64,000 nt of DNA from Paralvinella palmiformis (Eukaryota; Annelida; Polychaeta; Terebellida; Alvinellidae): NCBI GenBank assembly GCA_025642065.1, contig JAODUP010000012.1, forward strand, positions 2,098,501-2,162,500, in the 5' to 3' direction. Shown here piece after piece: positions 38,927 through 48,906 of the stretch (position 1 is its first letter; the number at the start of each line of letters is the position of its first letter). The notes below the pieces were generated by a model that was not told where the DNA came from, ran no database searches, and worked only from the letters and a program-made list of their open reading frames with translations. The translations under genes and the position numbers were made by a program.

Positions 38927-39950
38927 AGTCAGATAGACAGCCAGATAGTTAGGCGGACAAACAGATAGACGAAAACACAGACAGACAGATAGATAGTTAA
39001 ACGGACACACGGACATATATGCATACAATGAGTAGATAAATAGACAGACGTACCGACATATATATAGATAGATAGAAATAACAGAGATTTTTTAAATGTA
39101 GAAAACAAAGCATACACACCTGCCTTATAGCCTGGTTGAGCAGTATTTGATCCTGTAACAGACCATGAGCAAGAATAAGCAAGAATGGTGGAAATAAAGA
39201 TATGTCGTGACGGACAGACAGATGGACCGACGAACGTAGAGAGAGACAGGCAGACATGGTGGATAGTTAAACAGACTGACGGACAGATAAATGGAAAATA
39301 GATGGATGGATGTACAGATGGTTAGATCGATAGCTAGATAGAAGTACCGCAGCATTGAGATAGAGAAACGAGCAAGAGAGCTGATTATTAACATCTAAAG
39401 GGAAAATAAACCCACAAAAAACATACCAGTGATACTACATTAGAATAAAACTATTTATAAACAATGACAGACAATCAGCAACAAACGGGCACACGGACGA
39501 ACAGAAAGCTGATTCAGGCAGATATACGTGGATAAGTGTTTCTCCTGGTAAATACGTTATTGAAGAAAAAACTAAACAAACAGTTAGGAAATATTATAGA
39601 CAAGTGATCCATACCTGTACAATTTTCCCTCCTTAATTTCACAATTGATCAAAACGAACGTTTTCTCATTTGGGCCAACACCACACAACATCTACTACTG
39701 ATTTGGCATACAACATTCAAAGCCATGTTGAACGTTACTACAAACACGCAAGTTACGCTAGATGGCGCAGTCATCGCTGAAATAGTTTAATAGGCGATTT
39801 TTGCGATCGTTACACTTTAGTTGAATGTAGTTAAGTTCAACTTATCAGTGGCTTGCATGTGTCTGCTAAGGACTATAACGGGATAGTTCCATAGACTGAT
39901 GAGTCGTCCGTACGTAATAACAGTGTGCAAGTTTGTGAGTGTAGATTTTT

Positions 39951-40000
<50 letters not shown>

Positions 40001-40765
40001 ACAATTTCAAAAGATGTCTAAGCACAAGAACATCTCGTGTTGTTAATAAAAATCTTTGACGATAATACTTAACATGAAGCGTTTAAAACAATAGACTGGA
40101 CATTAACACGATTAACAAAGTCTGAAAGGTTGTACGTGGGATAAGTACAGAAATGGCGATCTGTTACGTTGCTCGGAAGAGAGCCATCGAGCAGAAGGAT
40201 CAGAAAACGTTAAAAGGGCTGGCTTATACTATGGATTAGATCCATACAGTGACATTTAGGACTCAGTTTTATCCAAATCTGAAACACCTTTTAAAGCAAA
40301 TCACTTAAATGAAGAACAATGGAAATAAATGTACAAACAGATAGGCAAAGAGACAGACAGACAGACTGACGGACGGACAGACGAACAACAACACCAACAA
40401 CACACAAACGCGCGCGCGCACACGTTTGTGTGTGTACGCTCATGAGAAGTATAATTCTGAAAGCGATATACAGTCGTACCCCGTTCTACGTCATTAATAG
40501 GTTCCAAAATCCGTGACGTAACCCTGTTTTTGACGTAAACCGAACGTAATAGATCAAATATCTCTAAAATGCATTTCGATGTCAATAGTTAATTGCATAT
40601 ACATTTTTATTGTATTGTTTTTGTTTAGCTTTTAGAAATTGAGAGATTGAAAGATATTTTAAGAACTTTAATAAATAATCTGATATACCTGTCATATCTT
40701 GTGACTCAAGTGTATCTATATCTGAAACATTTAAAAAAGAAATCACTTAAAGTTTAACAATGGAA

Positions 40766-40810
<45 letters not shown>

Positions 40811-43800
40811 CACACACACAATCACACGCACGCACGCACACGAGACAGCGATAAATGTTCGTCAGATTCAGAATTAGATATGCTGTCTTGCTTCTCGAAA
40901 AGTAACCTATAACTCACACAATATTTTGCTTGTGTGTGTTATTTCTATACTCTTACTTGTTGTGTATAGTATAATTTACTGTGTTAGTATTTCGAAGTAT
41001 TTAGCCGTCTTTTAGATTATAGTGGGTTGTGAGGGTTGTGATACGGGTATTTCTTAAAATTTAAGAAATAAACTTATCTACCTGTCGCAGCTTCTAATAT
41101 GGCTGTCTCCACATCTGAAACAGTAGTTTGTTTTAAAAGTAAGTCGTTCAAAAGAAATATAGTGGAAATATATGTACGAACAGACAAACAAACAGACAAA
41201 CTGGTGAGAAATTATACATGTCCGAGTAAGAAAAGTCCCATCTTTGTATGTACCCTGATGAATCGTTTATATCGTTTGTATTCACGATTCGAGATTTGTT
41301 ATGCTAGTACCTTATTCCATACTACTAAAACTCACACACAGGTACAAAAATAATAGTTTTCAGAACAAATATAACCAGATATATACATATTACGTTCGAT
41401 TAAAACACAAACCAGAACATTAAAGATTTTATACGTTGACAGAGCTGAATATAAACCTAAGCCACACACTAGCTACTCACCAGTCAATGGACAATTCTTT
41501 TCAAATCGTACACAACAATTGTTGGGCTCCCTTCGCTCCTTCGAGTCGTGTTTCACACATTGTTTCGTCTCTTTGTGATAATCAATAGCTTCACAGTCCG
41601 GATCACTCTTACAGGATTTGGCACACGCCAACAAATCCGTGGTAGTGGAATTGTGTTCTCCGAACATAGAAAAGTAGCCATCATATTCGACCATGTTACA
41701 TTCTGAATGAACGGAAACATATTCGGACAAATTAAAGCAAAGTGGTTCATTGGTGTTTAACAGAGAGAATATTCTGCCATCTTGTGCTCAATTTTCACGC
41801 ATTGGTCCATTTACAGTGAGAATACGTTAATCCGACAAAGTTTGTCACATGATAATATGTCGGATACACGTTAATGTCGGAATGTCGAGCCCGTGACATA
41901 CCGGTAGTCTGTGTCACACACTTTTATATCATAAAGATATGCCGTTTGATGAAGAAAAAAACCCCGCAACATCCACTGGAACCACCATAACACTTATAAT
42001 CTCACGGTCTATTTATATATACTCGTATCACTTAGTACATAATTTCATGTACTGAAGAAACTATCCAGTATTGTATCGTATCGGATAGTGTTACTATTTT
42101 TGAAATCATTATACAAAAGGCTTTGATTAAAGTATTAGAGAAATACAATGACGATATCAATAAAGCACATAATAATTTCTTGGAAATAAACTGGCCTAAT
42201 ATGAAAATCACAGTGAACCTGACATCTAAAGTACTATATATCTGATATGAAAAACATTGAACTTTCTTATATAATGTAGATGCGTTTTAGGAGCAAATAG
42301 TAATACATCAGAGTATTTATAAATTCCACCCAGAATATATCGTATAAAATGTGTTATATTTATATAAATAAAAACGAATGTCTATGTCTCGCAAAGAATT
42401 CTGGAAAAAGAGTGTCTTAAATAGTGGTGAATATGACATTGGGTGGATATATGATTGGGACTATGATGTCGGGTGATGACCACTATGTTGGCAATATCCA
42501 TGTCAGTGGTGTCCATCATGTATTTTGTTTTCATGGTTTTGAATGAATAAGAAGCATGCGATTCGATGTTTCGGCAGCTGCTTTTCAGTAGCGGAAGTAT
42601 TATTCATTGCGCCGATGGGTGAATATCAGCGGCTGCTTACTTGTATGCCGCCGATATAGCGAAAACGGTGCTGCCATCTGTTCACCAAATGACGAATAAC
42701 TCGATCTGGATAGGGAACTATTAAAAAAAATTTGATCCCGACCAAAAGAAAACCACTGAAATATGTCTAATTAATGGCTGCATTTGTGCTATATGTTATC
42801 ATTAAACTGTCACGTGTATCATAATTGTCGTATATAAAATTCTGCACCTGAAATATACACTTCTTTGTTATTTGAATTGTAAGTGTCAAGGTTTAAGACA
42901 AAATGGCACTGCTATAACACAATCACTTTTAATGTCACTGTTATAACATCAACATGGGATAGCAGTATATAGAGCTCTAGCATAACACTTACGACACCGA
43001 ATGGCTTAAATTGTACCGATGTGCCGTTATACAACATTCATCCATCTAGCATATCATTAATAACATTCACACAGAATAATGACATCTATTTTGTTAATGA
43101 AAAACTTCAATTAGTTAGCAAATGGTGTACAAGGACTGACACTTCCATTGTAGTATATTTGTATTAAATAAGAAATTCAAAATTTTTCTCCAATCACAGT
43201 ATTATATGATAAATAATCATAGAAATTTAACAGAACTAAAGATAACAAACGTTTAAACTAGTTATTACGTTGACGGGTCTTAGTCGATCACGAACGACAG
43301 CTAGATCTATGAAATCCGGAGTTAAGGCTTGTTAAATTACTGATATTGGACAGGGATGATATGGGTGTCTTCGATGGTAGTCTTCAGGAGTATACTGCTA
43401 AAAAGTGATACTTCATTATCCTCCCACTAGGAACGTTATTATGGATTCTATAAAGTCAATGTCTGAATGAATGAAAGGGTGGCTATCTGGTAGTTTCCCC
43501 AGTAAGTGTATTCCCCAGTGGAAGACAAAGAACATAAACTGACTGTTGGTAGGTCGTGCGAGTGGCTAGTAGAGTTCGCAGTATGTGGTTGTGTTGGCGC
43601 CTGGTACCAGCATCTGCTGTGATAACGATTACAGGCAAGCTGCTGCACAATAGTCGGTGATGAATTTTAAAGAACAATGTGACATATCTTATGTACCTTC
43701 GTGTGTACAAAGAGTTTCACATGAGATTAACACACATCGCCCCGACGCTTGAAGTGCTAAGTGTGATGTGGAACGTTGCACTTGCTCTATTGTTTGAATG

Positions 43801-46800
43801 CCTGTGGGTTGCTAACGCTAAAGTAGCATACTCTAGCGTCGGCCGCACGAGTACTTCGTAAGGCAGTTGTTTCATTTGTAGTCATGCCGCATACAATGTT
43901 TTTTTTTGTAAGCCAAATGTCTTCCTGACTTTTTTCTGCATCTTGTTGACATGTGGCTGCCAAGATGATTTGGCGTCGATGGTAACAGCCAAGTAGTCCT
44001 GGTTTTTAGTCCGTTGGATATGTTGACACCCCAAGAGGTAATGGTAGGTCAATATGTTCCTCTTGGTAGTTACTGACAGAACAACACACTTTAACCCATT
44101 AAGAACCATCTGCAATGTCTTTGCCCAATGAGGAAGTTGATTCAAGTGTGAATTTGACGGTAAACAATACTGTCGTCAGCAAACATGCGCATATGTGAAT
44201 CTACTCCTTGTGCGATGTGGTTGATCGATAAGAACAAAATAGGGACCCAAAACTGTTCCTTGTGGGAATCCCGAAAGGACGTCATTTGATTGCGATGTCT
44301 ACTTGATTACGACGACTTTTTGGGTGTGTGATTTAAACTTCGTGTTTACATTTTTTTGGTGTACCGGACGTACATTGTTGTACTACCATTCGTTTGGGAA
44401 TTTTTCGTAGACAGGAACGTGTTCATGATATGTATATACTATGTGGTGTATTTGTATAAATAGCGGTGCTGATATTGTAGCCTTTTTCGAGTATTTAAAT
44501 TTTGTTTCGATATTTTGAATTCTTTCATTTTAGATTAAAGTCTTGTAAAATGTGATTAGCTGTGAAGGATTCATCTACAAAGGTTGAAATCTGGATAGCG
44601 AAGAATGTGTTAAACTCTTGTGCCTTCTAGCTGGCATCACTGAAATTCCTATCTTTAACTACAATTGTTGATATTCAAGTTTTCGTTTCTAGGTTGAACG
44701 TCAAATGTTCCTTTTGGATAATCTTTGGATCAGACAGCGTTTATGCAAAATGTTTTTGCAGTTTGGTTTTCTTGAATCTCTTGAAGCCGTTCTCGTTTTC
44801 CTTTAAATTTCGTTTTTTAACTTTCGATGTGACGCGAGACTTGCTTTGATGCTGATTTTTCATAGTATTATGTTTCCTTTATGATTTTTATTAACATATC
44901 CTATCAGTTGCTATAGTTGGTGTCAAAATCAGGTTGATTTCGAATAGTTTTCTTTAAGTGGCTACGTGGTGTTTCATATATAGTACCGCCTCCAGCCATT
45001 CTTGCTCGATCTTTACCTTCAATGCATTATTCATCTATTCCAATTATACTGCTGTTGGTGTTATAGTCGGTGTTCAATTTCATACATTTTACCTTTAGCT
45101 GGTTCCGTTCTTGCTTTTCCTTTAGATCGTTGCTGTAAACTGCACATTTTCATGACAGACGGCAATTGCCTTTTCCTGATTACTTGTTATTCTGGTTCGA
45201 ACCGATTTTTCCCCATTACCCTCTCTGGAACCACAATGACCGTCAAGTGAAAACTTTCCGAGGGGAAAAAAGAATTTGTTTTATACAAACAAGCATAGTT
45301 TGTTTTACTGTCTAATGTGGTTTATAGGTCGCTGGAAAATATTAAGTTTAGATAGTAGTTGATTGTTAGTGGTGATGACATAATATTGACGGAGTGATAT
45401 TTTAGGCAATCCGACCAATTGGTGCATTCTTACTCTTTGTTGGGAATTGTATTTATTAATTTGTTTTTGTAGATGTTTGGGTAACGCTATTAGATCTCAA
45501 ATAACGATATTTTCAAGTGTTTCTCCCGGTATATTATATCTGTTGTGGTCGGTAATCGTTTTTTAAAACAATTTTCTGTAGTTTTCCATCAGTCATTTAC
45601 CCAAAATAGTTATTGTTCAACATACACATAACAGTGAATGCCAGATCCACCTATGTGGAGCAAGAATATGCTTGTTTAGATACTGCTTGCGAGTCGAGTG
45701 ACCAGATGATCTACTTAAATAATTTAGTTTAATATGTTTCCATTAGCATATAATGTATTGTTTTGACTTCATGCATTCATCTTTCTAGGCGAGAGCAAAT
45801 ACATGTTTTTATTGATTATATACTGTTGCCATGAAAGTTTTGAATTCTCCCCAAAACTATAATATGGCTGCATTCTAGCCGGCAAAACGAAATAACCTTA
45901 CCTTCGTATAATGTATTCTTGATATTACACGGCGATATTGGGGCGAATGACCTTGAACGCAACAACTCAACACCCCCGAAGCGGATAAAATTTTACACTC
46001 TTGATGCATGTGTCCTAATGAGGGTAATTTGAGTTATAACAAAGAATATTTCTGACAGTGAAACACACAAATCTTCGATTATTGACATGCTGAGGAAATT
46101 AGAATAAATCAACAGGTTCCACTTCAGTGACCCGATGAAACTTGATATTTATTTACAGGAGGTGTTTTTCCAGCTGCAAAATATTAGTAAGGGTCTACTA
46201 CAAGGAATTCACATTCTGGGGGGAAAGTAATCTAGACCCCTACGCTCTCTCTCCTAGATTCGCCTGTCTGTGGTCAATTTATTTGTACAAAATTCTTTCA
46301 GTTTTAGCTTCTAAATGGTCACTGGATTATAATAATCCAAATTGGTTGCTTTGATTATTCGTCACTTCCTAGGCAACTACAAATAACTAGTTCGTCTAAA
46401 TTCCACACTTTAGTCACACGTCTCCCCATGAACGATATTCGTTTTCATCCCTATAGTATAGTGTTCGTCCCCAGGAGGCTCAACACTAAAATAACACTTA
46501 CGAGAGACACACGTTCATGGACACACACAAACCAGCACACACACACTTGTGCAAACAAACACACTATCACAAACAAATAGCTAAGAATGAAAACAAAGGA
46601 ACAAACCCCAAGCAAAGTAAGTGGACTAACCTAACTTACCAGTATCCTGGAAGTGAGACTGAAACAAAAAGAATATAATCTGTAAATTGGCATGTTTGAA
46701 CCTGTCGAGTCTAGGACGGCCGTCCAGTCTGGACGCTCAGTGTAGGGCGAGTGAGGAACTGGATTGTTGTGAACGAAGTAACATCCCCGTTCACAGTAAG

Positions 46801-47379
46801 GACGCCGGCAATGAGGTGGGGGTGTTAGCTCATCTCTGCGTATATCCTGTCATATGATAAACAACCAATTACTGAATTAGAGGAAGCCGTCGTTGACCTT
46901 CTCGCCGCCAACGACGACGACAGGAAGACGGTCCAGATTGGCTCTCATCCTGAATCTTATCGTTTGTGAAGTGCGTGATTTCTAATAGCCAGATAGTGAA
47001 CGGTGAAACGGCTTGTGTGTGTGTTCCTTAACAAATATTGTTTGTTGTTATTGCTTTGTGTATGTTGTGTGCGTGTGTTCCTTAAACATTTTGTTTTGTT
47101 GTTATTTCATGCTCCATTTTATTTATGTGGCGAATATCCGTGCACTTTAATTTGTACACAATCATTAGTGTGAAGTTATTGATAAAATACTGCTTTATTT
47201 GGAGAGTTTGGAAAGATTCTAGTCATTTATGTGCGGGCACGATTATCTGTAAATATTTAGTTCCGACAGCTGCTCACTGTGCTGCTGCTATCAACCCTAA
47301 AACGTAAGTGTAGTTTATAGTGTCTCATATCATGTGTCAATACGTTGTTTGTCAAACTAGTCCGTATCATCTCATATCA

Positions 47380-47427
<48 letters not shown>

Positions 47428-48737
47428 TATATTCATTGTAAACGCGAACAGTAACGACTACTAATAGATCTAAATATTTACATGTCGGGGGACACGCACA
47501 CACACACACACACACACTGTATAAACCTCTCTGCATCTTTAAAATGGCAATATACCACATATTATTGCTATTACTATTGTTATATTGTCAGACGTGACAT
47601 TGGTTTGATTTGTTCATTAGACAAACAAGAAACAAATAAAATACCAGCAATTAATCTGGGTCAGATCAGTTTACTAATAATAGATTCGGACACGTGTATG
47701 GTTACCATGACGATGTCAGATCTGACACGTTACCCAGACATACGTTATTAGCGCCAATACATAAGATATAAACATTATCTTATTAACGCCGTAACGGGGG
47801 TCTTATCAATATTTTATATATTCAATTTGCTTTTAACAAATCTCTAATATTAATTGTTTCGTAATGTTTTCTTTCTTTTAATACCGACATACTTGCGTAA
47901 CAAGTTTTTCAACAGACATTTAAAGAATACACACACACACACACACACACAATAATATGTTATTGCTACAATACACAATATGTTATTGCTACAGTAATTA
48001 ATCATTTCATAATTAAACTTGTATGGATTTTGTGTTGTTTCATAATAAAATATATAATTATGTCTATTGACTATTCATTTTGGAATGTTTTTAATGTTAT
48101 GTTAGGGGGGTGGGGTGGTGATTATATAAGCAATGCTTCAAACATCCTCCTTTTTAGCATTCTATGTGTTTGCTTTCATTAAAATTGTGTATTAAGAAAC
48201 TTATGTATTATGAATGTTGAAATAAATGAATTAAATTGAATTAGTTTTGAAGAAGAAAAAAACCCAGCATACACACACACACACTTGTGCAAACAAACAC
48301 ACTATCACAAACAAATAGCTAAAAATGAAAACAAAGGAACAAAGCCCCAGCAAAGTAAGTGTACAAATCTAACTTACTAGTATAATTATCCTGGAGAGAG
48401 CCTGAAACAAAAAGAATATAATCTGTAAATTATCTAATACTTCCACAATTCCGAAGGAATCTATGTCATGAGATAGATTACGTGGTGCACAAGAGAACAC
48501 ACACACACGCGCGAGCGCGCGCATAATGTGTACACTATGATCATGATGATGAAGGGATAAACAGAAAGTACTGTGATACATTGGTAATCTACCGATTGAC
48601 TTTTGATAACAAGCTAAATAGTAAATGCATTCAAACACAGATAATGTTCTGTTCAGACATCTTCACTTACCCATTGAGTGGCTGACGATATGAATTAGCA
48701 CCAGCAACAATTCCTGAACTGTTCTAATTCGATACAT
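32586..48737 (-). CDS. Gene B: secreted PAN/apple-VWA protein with microexon linker
   Basis: Model, complement of: 48671-48737, 48378-48401, 41481-41702, 41082-41114, 40689-40721, 39120-39152, 38794-38811, 38661-38684, 38053-38274, 37683-37925, 36957-37178, 34662-34919, 32586-33175. It sums to 1989 nt, or 662 residues. Every intron is phase 1. Order: signal peptide (1-22), short linker, PAN-a module (31-104), microexon linker (105-151), PAN-a/PAN-b (152-306), PAN-a/PAN-b (307-466), VWA (467-662). Known: PAN/apple modules bind proteins or sugars; VWA domains bind ligands through a metal site, here with DSSGS, TNTTG and TDG intact. Inferred: an extracellular adhesion, matrix or immune-recognition protein. 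Odd points: a GC donor after 36957, and the first PAN-a lacks its PAN-b partner. I know no named family with this order. Which microexons are used needs RNA data. Confidence 0.82.
33222..33525. repeat. AATTGGA/TCAATTCC-rich low-complexity block
   Basis: Repeated GGAATTGA and TCAATTCC words in both orientations over 300 bp, with a TTCCAAGTAGG hairpin-like region at 33378-33415. It abuts the truncated element at 33525. Confidence 0.55.
33525..34010. mobile_element. Partial copy of the 16.5 kb element
   Basis: GACCGATCCAG...CTGGAAATCTTTCAGCAAAT...CACCTGTATATTATTAAATA matches 16719-17130 in the same orientation at roughly 80-85% by eye. Both outer termini are missing. It lies in the last intron of gene B. 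Confidence 0.8.
34490..34590. repeat. CCAAAACGTCC-type iterations
   Basis: Four spaced variants of GCCAAAACGTCC within 100 bp just downstream (minus sense) of the PAN-b 3 exon. Resembles subterminal repeats of a small DNA element; compare 48907-49103. Confidence 0.45.
34662..34919 (-). CDS. Gene B exon PAN-b 3
   Basis: 258 nt, phase 1-1, acceptor TTTTCTTCAG|GT, donor TTTTG|GTAAGC. Six Cys in the PAN-b pattern: CHDVFEKI, KCKDHC, SCVGFEF, QHCSIH, YMRVKC. Confidence 0.86.
35455..35522. repeat. (CA)n(GA)n microsatellite
   Basis: Compound dinucleotide tract in the gene B intron between PAN-a 3 and PAN-b 3. The remainder of this 2 kb intron shows no recognisable exon. Confidence 0.95.
36957..37178 (-). 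CDS. Gene B exon PAN-a 3
   Basis: 222 nt, phase 1-1, acceptor ATATTCAG|CC. The donor must be GC (GAAA|GCAAGT) to keep the 222 nt length and phase 1; the nearest GT gives phase 2. Opens CGIFEYREHNSNGG and contains DSCCLRFEKECP. Confidence 0.86.
37355..37526 (-). mobile_element. tRNA-derived SINE, best-preserved copy
   Basis: The minus strand starts GGGGTGCCTCCATGG, then box A-like TGGTCTAACTGGTAGCG and box B-like GAGTTCAGATCTC, then a body and the tail CTGCACAAAAGTGACTGTAAAAC. It lies in the gene B intron between PAN-b 2 and PAN-a 3. Confidence 0.75.
37683..37925 (-). CDS. Gene B exon PAN-b 2
   Basis: 243 nt, phase 1-1, acceptor CCTTTTTAAG|CT, donor CCAG|GTAAGT. Six Cys: CRDKFEK, HCKEYC, RNCRGFDF, SRCRTY, YLRVVC. 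The C-x3-C and GF/FDF pattern is that of a PAN/apple domain. Confidence 0.87.
38053..38274 (-). CDS. Gene B exon PAN-a 2
   Basis: 222 nt, phase 1-1, acceptor GTTAAAAG|CC, donor GGCG|GTAGGT. Opens CGMFEYREYSSRGG; Cys pattern as PAN-a 1, with DTCCIRFEKVCP. Confidence 0.88.
38661..38684 (-). CDS. Gene B microexon m5 (24 nt)
   Basis: GGTCAATTTCAG|AA...ACAGCAG|GTAAGT. Phase 1-1, encodes LHNDETA. It lies just before the second PAN-a exon. Confidence 0.6.
38794..38811 (-). CDS. Gene B microexon m4 (18 nt)
   Basis: GATATAACAG|AA...TTAACAG|GTGTGT. Phase 1-1, encodes VDYLT. The m3-like acceptor upstream (GGTCTGTTACA) has lost its AG, so the exon seems to have shrunk to a new acceptor. Confidence 0.5.
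38863..38924. repeat. (AT)n microsatellite
   Basis: About 30 AT units in the intron between m3 and m4. Confidence 0.95.
39120..39152 (-). CDS. Gene B microexon m3 (33 nt)
   Basis: GGTCTGTTACAG|GA...AAGGCAG|GTGTGT. Phase 1-1, encodes SNTAQPGYKA. The intron after it (TAGAAAA, ACACACCTG on the plus strand) resembles that after m4. Confidence 0.55.
39953..39993. repeat. (AT)n microsatellite
   Basis: AT tract between the microexon relic and m3. Confidence 0.95.
40246..40278 (-). pseudogene. Relic of a gene B microexon
   Basis: The acceptor GTGTTTCAG|AT and LDKTES match m1/m2, but TAA follows in frame and the donor position lacks GT. It has the same upstream intron words as m2. A decayed duplicate. 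Confidence 0.6.
40689..40721 (-). CDS. Gene B microexon m2 (33 nt)
   Basis: AATGTTTCAG|AT...ATGACAG|GTATAT. Phase 1-1, encodes IDTLESQDMT. Flanking intron words (AAATCACTTAAA, ACAATGGAAA) recur beside the unit at 40.28 kb. Confidence 0.6.
40760..40814. repeat. (CA)n(GA)n microsatellite
   Basis: Compound tract beside microexon m2. Confidence 0.95.
41082..41114 (-). CDS. Gene B microexon m1 (33 nt)
   Basis: ACTGTTTCAG|AT...GCGACAG|GTAGAT. Phase 1-1, encodes VETAILEAAT. Similar to m2 in length, phase, acceptor sequence and the -T-G end. Confidence 0.6.
41481..41702 (-). CDS. Gene B exon 3 (PAN-a module 1)
   Basis: 222 nt, phase 1-1. Eight Cys in the order C...C-x3-C-x5-C...C...CC...C with the signature NNCCVRFEKNCP shared by all PAN-a exons. 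Acceptor TTCATTCAG|AA, donor ACTG|GTGAGT. No PAN-b exon follows it, unlike the other two. Confidence 0.85.
43700..44290 (-). pseudogene. Non-LTR retrotransposon reverse transcriptase relic
   Basis: In shifting minus-strand frames: SGFPQGTVLGP (about 44240-44275), FADD catalytic box (44172-44183), LNGLKC, YLAVTIDAKSSWQPHV and LVRPTLEYA. These are successive blocks of a jockey/CR1-like reverse transcriptase, broken by frameshifts. Lysine/arginine-rich frames up to about 45.2 kb may be its upstream part. It lies in gene B intron 2, same strand. Confidence 0.75.
46530..46695. repeat. ~160 bp duplicated segment, copy 1
   Basis: CACTTGTGCAAACAAACACAC through AAAAAGAATATAATCTGTAAATT is repeated in the same orientation at 48275-48432 with few differences. 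The unit carries gene B exon 2. Confidence 0.85.
46640..46658 (-). pseudogene. Duplicate of gene B exon 2, frame-breaking
   Basis: Same intronic flanks and splice sites as exon 2 (GTTTCAG|TC...ACTG|GTAAGT), but 19 nt long instead of 24 because of a 5 nt difference, so inclusion would shift the frame. Either dead or a regulated poison exon. Confidence 0.5.
46960..47745 (+). pseudogene. Trypsin-like serine protease remnant inside gene B intron 2
   Basis: Three pieces in order on the plus strand: SNSQIVNGETA near 46982-47012 (activation-site type IVxG), HLCAGTIICKYLVPTAAHC around 47224-47280 (the TAAHC box with catalytic His), and RRDIGLICSLD from 47592 (DIxLI box with catalytic Asp), then a CMVT segment. 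The His piece ends AAAAC|GTAAGT (phase 2) and the Asp piece starts TTGTCAG|A (phase 2), so they can splice. Against function: Gln instead of Arg/Lys before IVNG, only about ten residues between the His and Asp boxes instead of roughly forty, and no GDSGG exon found in the following kilobase. Probably a broken gene copy. Confidence 0.6.
47384..47423. repeat. (AT)n microsatellite
   Basis: AT tract between the His and Asp pieces of the protease remnant. Confidence 0.95.
48275..48432. repeat. ~160 bp duplicated segment, copy 2
   Basis: Partner of the segment at 46530-46695; contains the in-frame 24 nt exon. Confidence 0.85.
48378..48401 (-). CDS. Gene B exon 2 (24 nt microexon)
   Basis: TTTTTGTTTCAG|GC...TACTA|GTAAGT. 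Phase 1 in and out; encodes about eight residues (SLQDNYT). A duplicate lies at 46640. Confidence 0.6.
48671..48737 (-). CDS. Gene B exon 1 (signal peptide)
   Basis: ATG at 48737-48735 encodes MYRIRTVQELLLVLIHIVSHSM, a short basic N-terminus plus hydrophobic core typical of a secretion signal. Donor ATGG|GTAAGT, phase 1, matching all later exons. It is the only candidate start in the right place. Confidence 0.75.
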
Positions 48738-48906
48738 TTTTTCTCTTCTTAAAACACAGTAAATGTTACCTTACAGTAGAACGTAATTAAAATAATTTGA
48801 ATACGGCTATCATTAACAGTTAAATAATAGCGCACATACTAATCCGCGCTCGTAGTTTGAATACGAACCGTTAACGTCTTCAGATGACACGTTTGAATTA
48901 GGGTGT

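Larger units (their letters stand above)
38335..41215. repeat. Degenerate (CAGA)/(GATA) tracts between microexons
   Basis: CAGACAGACGG-type tracts at about 38345-38420, 38930-39010, 39205-39340, 40335-40390 and 41175-41200 recur beside the microexons, mostly upstream of their acceptors on the minus strand. They look like part of a duplicated exon-plus-intron unit. Confidence 0.6.
41703..48377. other. Gene B intron 2
   Basis: A 6.7 kb intron holding the LINE relic, the protease remnant and the duplicated exon 2 segment. Between 41.75 and 43.6 kb and between 45.3 and 46.5 kb I see nothing recognisable. Confidence 0.65.

Noticed and set aside
38843..39394. Hydrophobic-looking minus-strand frames (ICLSVCLF-type)
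   Set aside because: Translation of (GACA)/(GATA) tracts, not membrane proteins.
39615..39650. Further microexon-like site (TGTACAG|GTATGG donor)
   Set aside because: No acceptor gives a phase 1-1 exon; 14 or 17 nt options break the frame. Probably a decayed unit.
46142..46354. 70-codon plus-strand frame
   Set aside because: No family signature or neighbouring exon; not linked in frame to the protease remnant.
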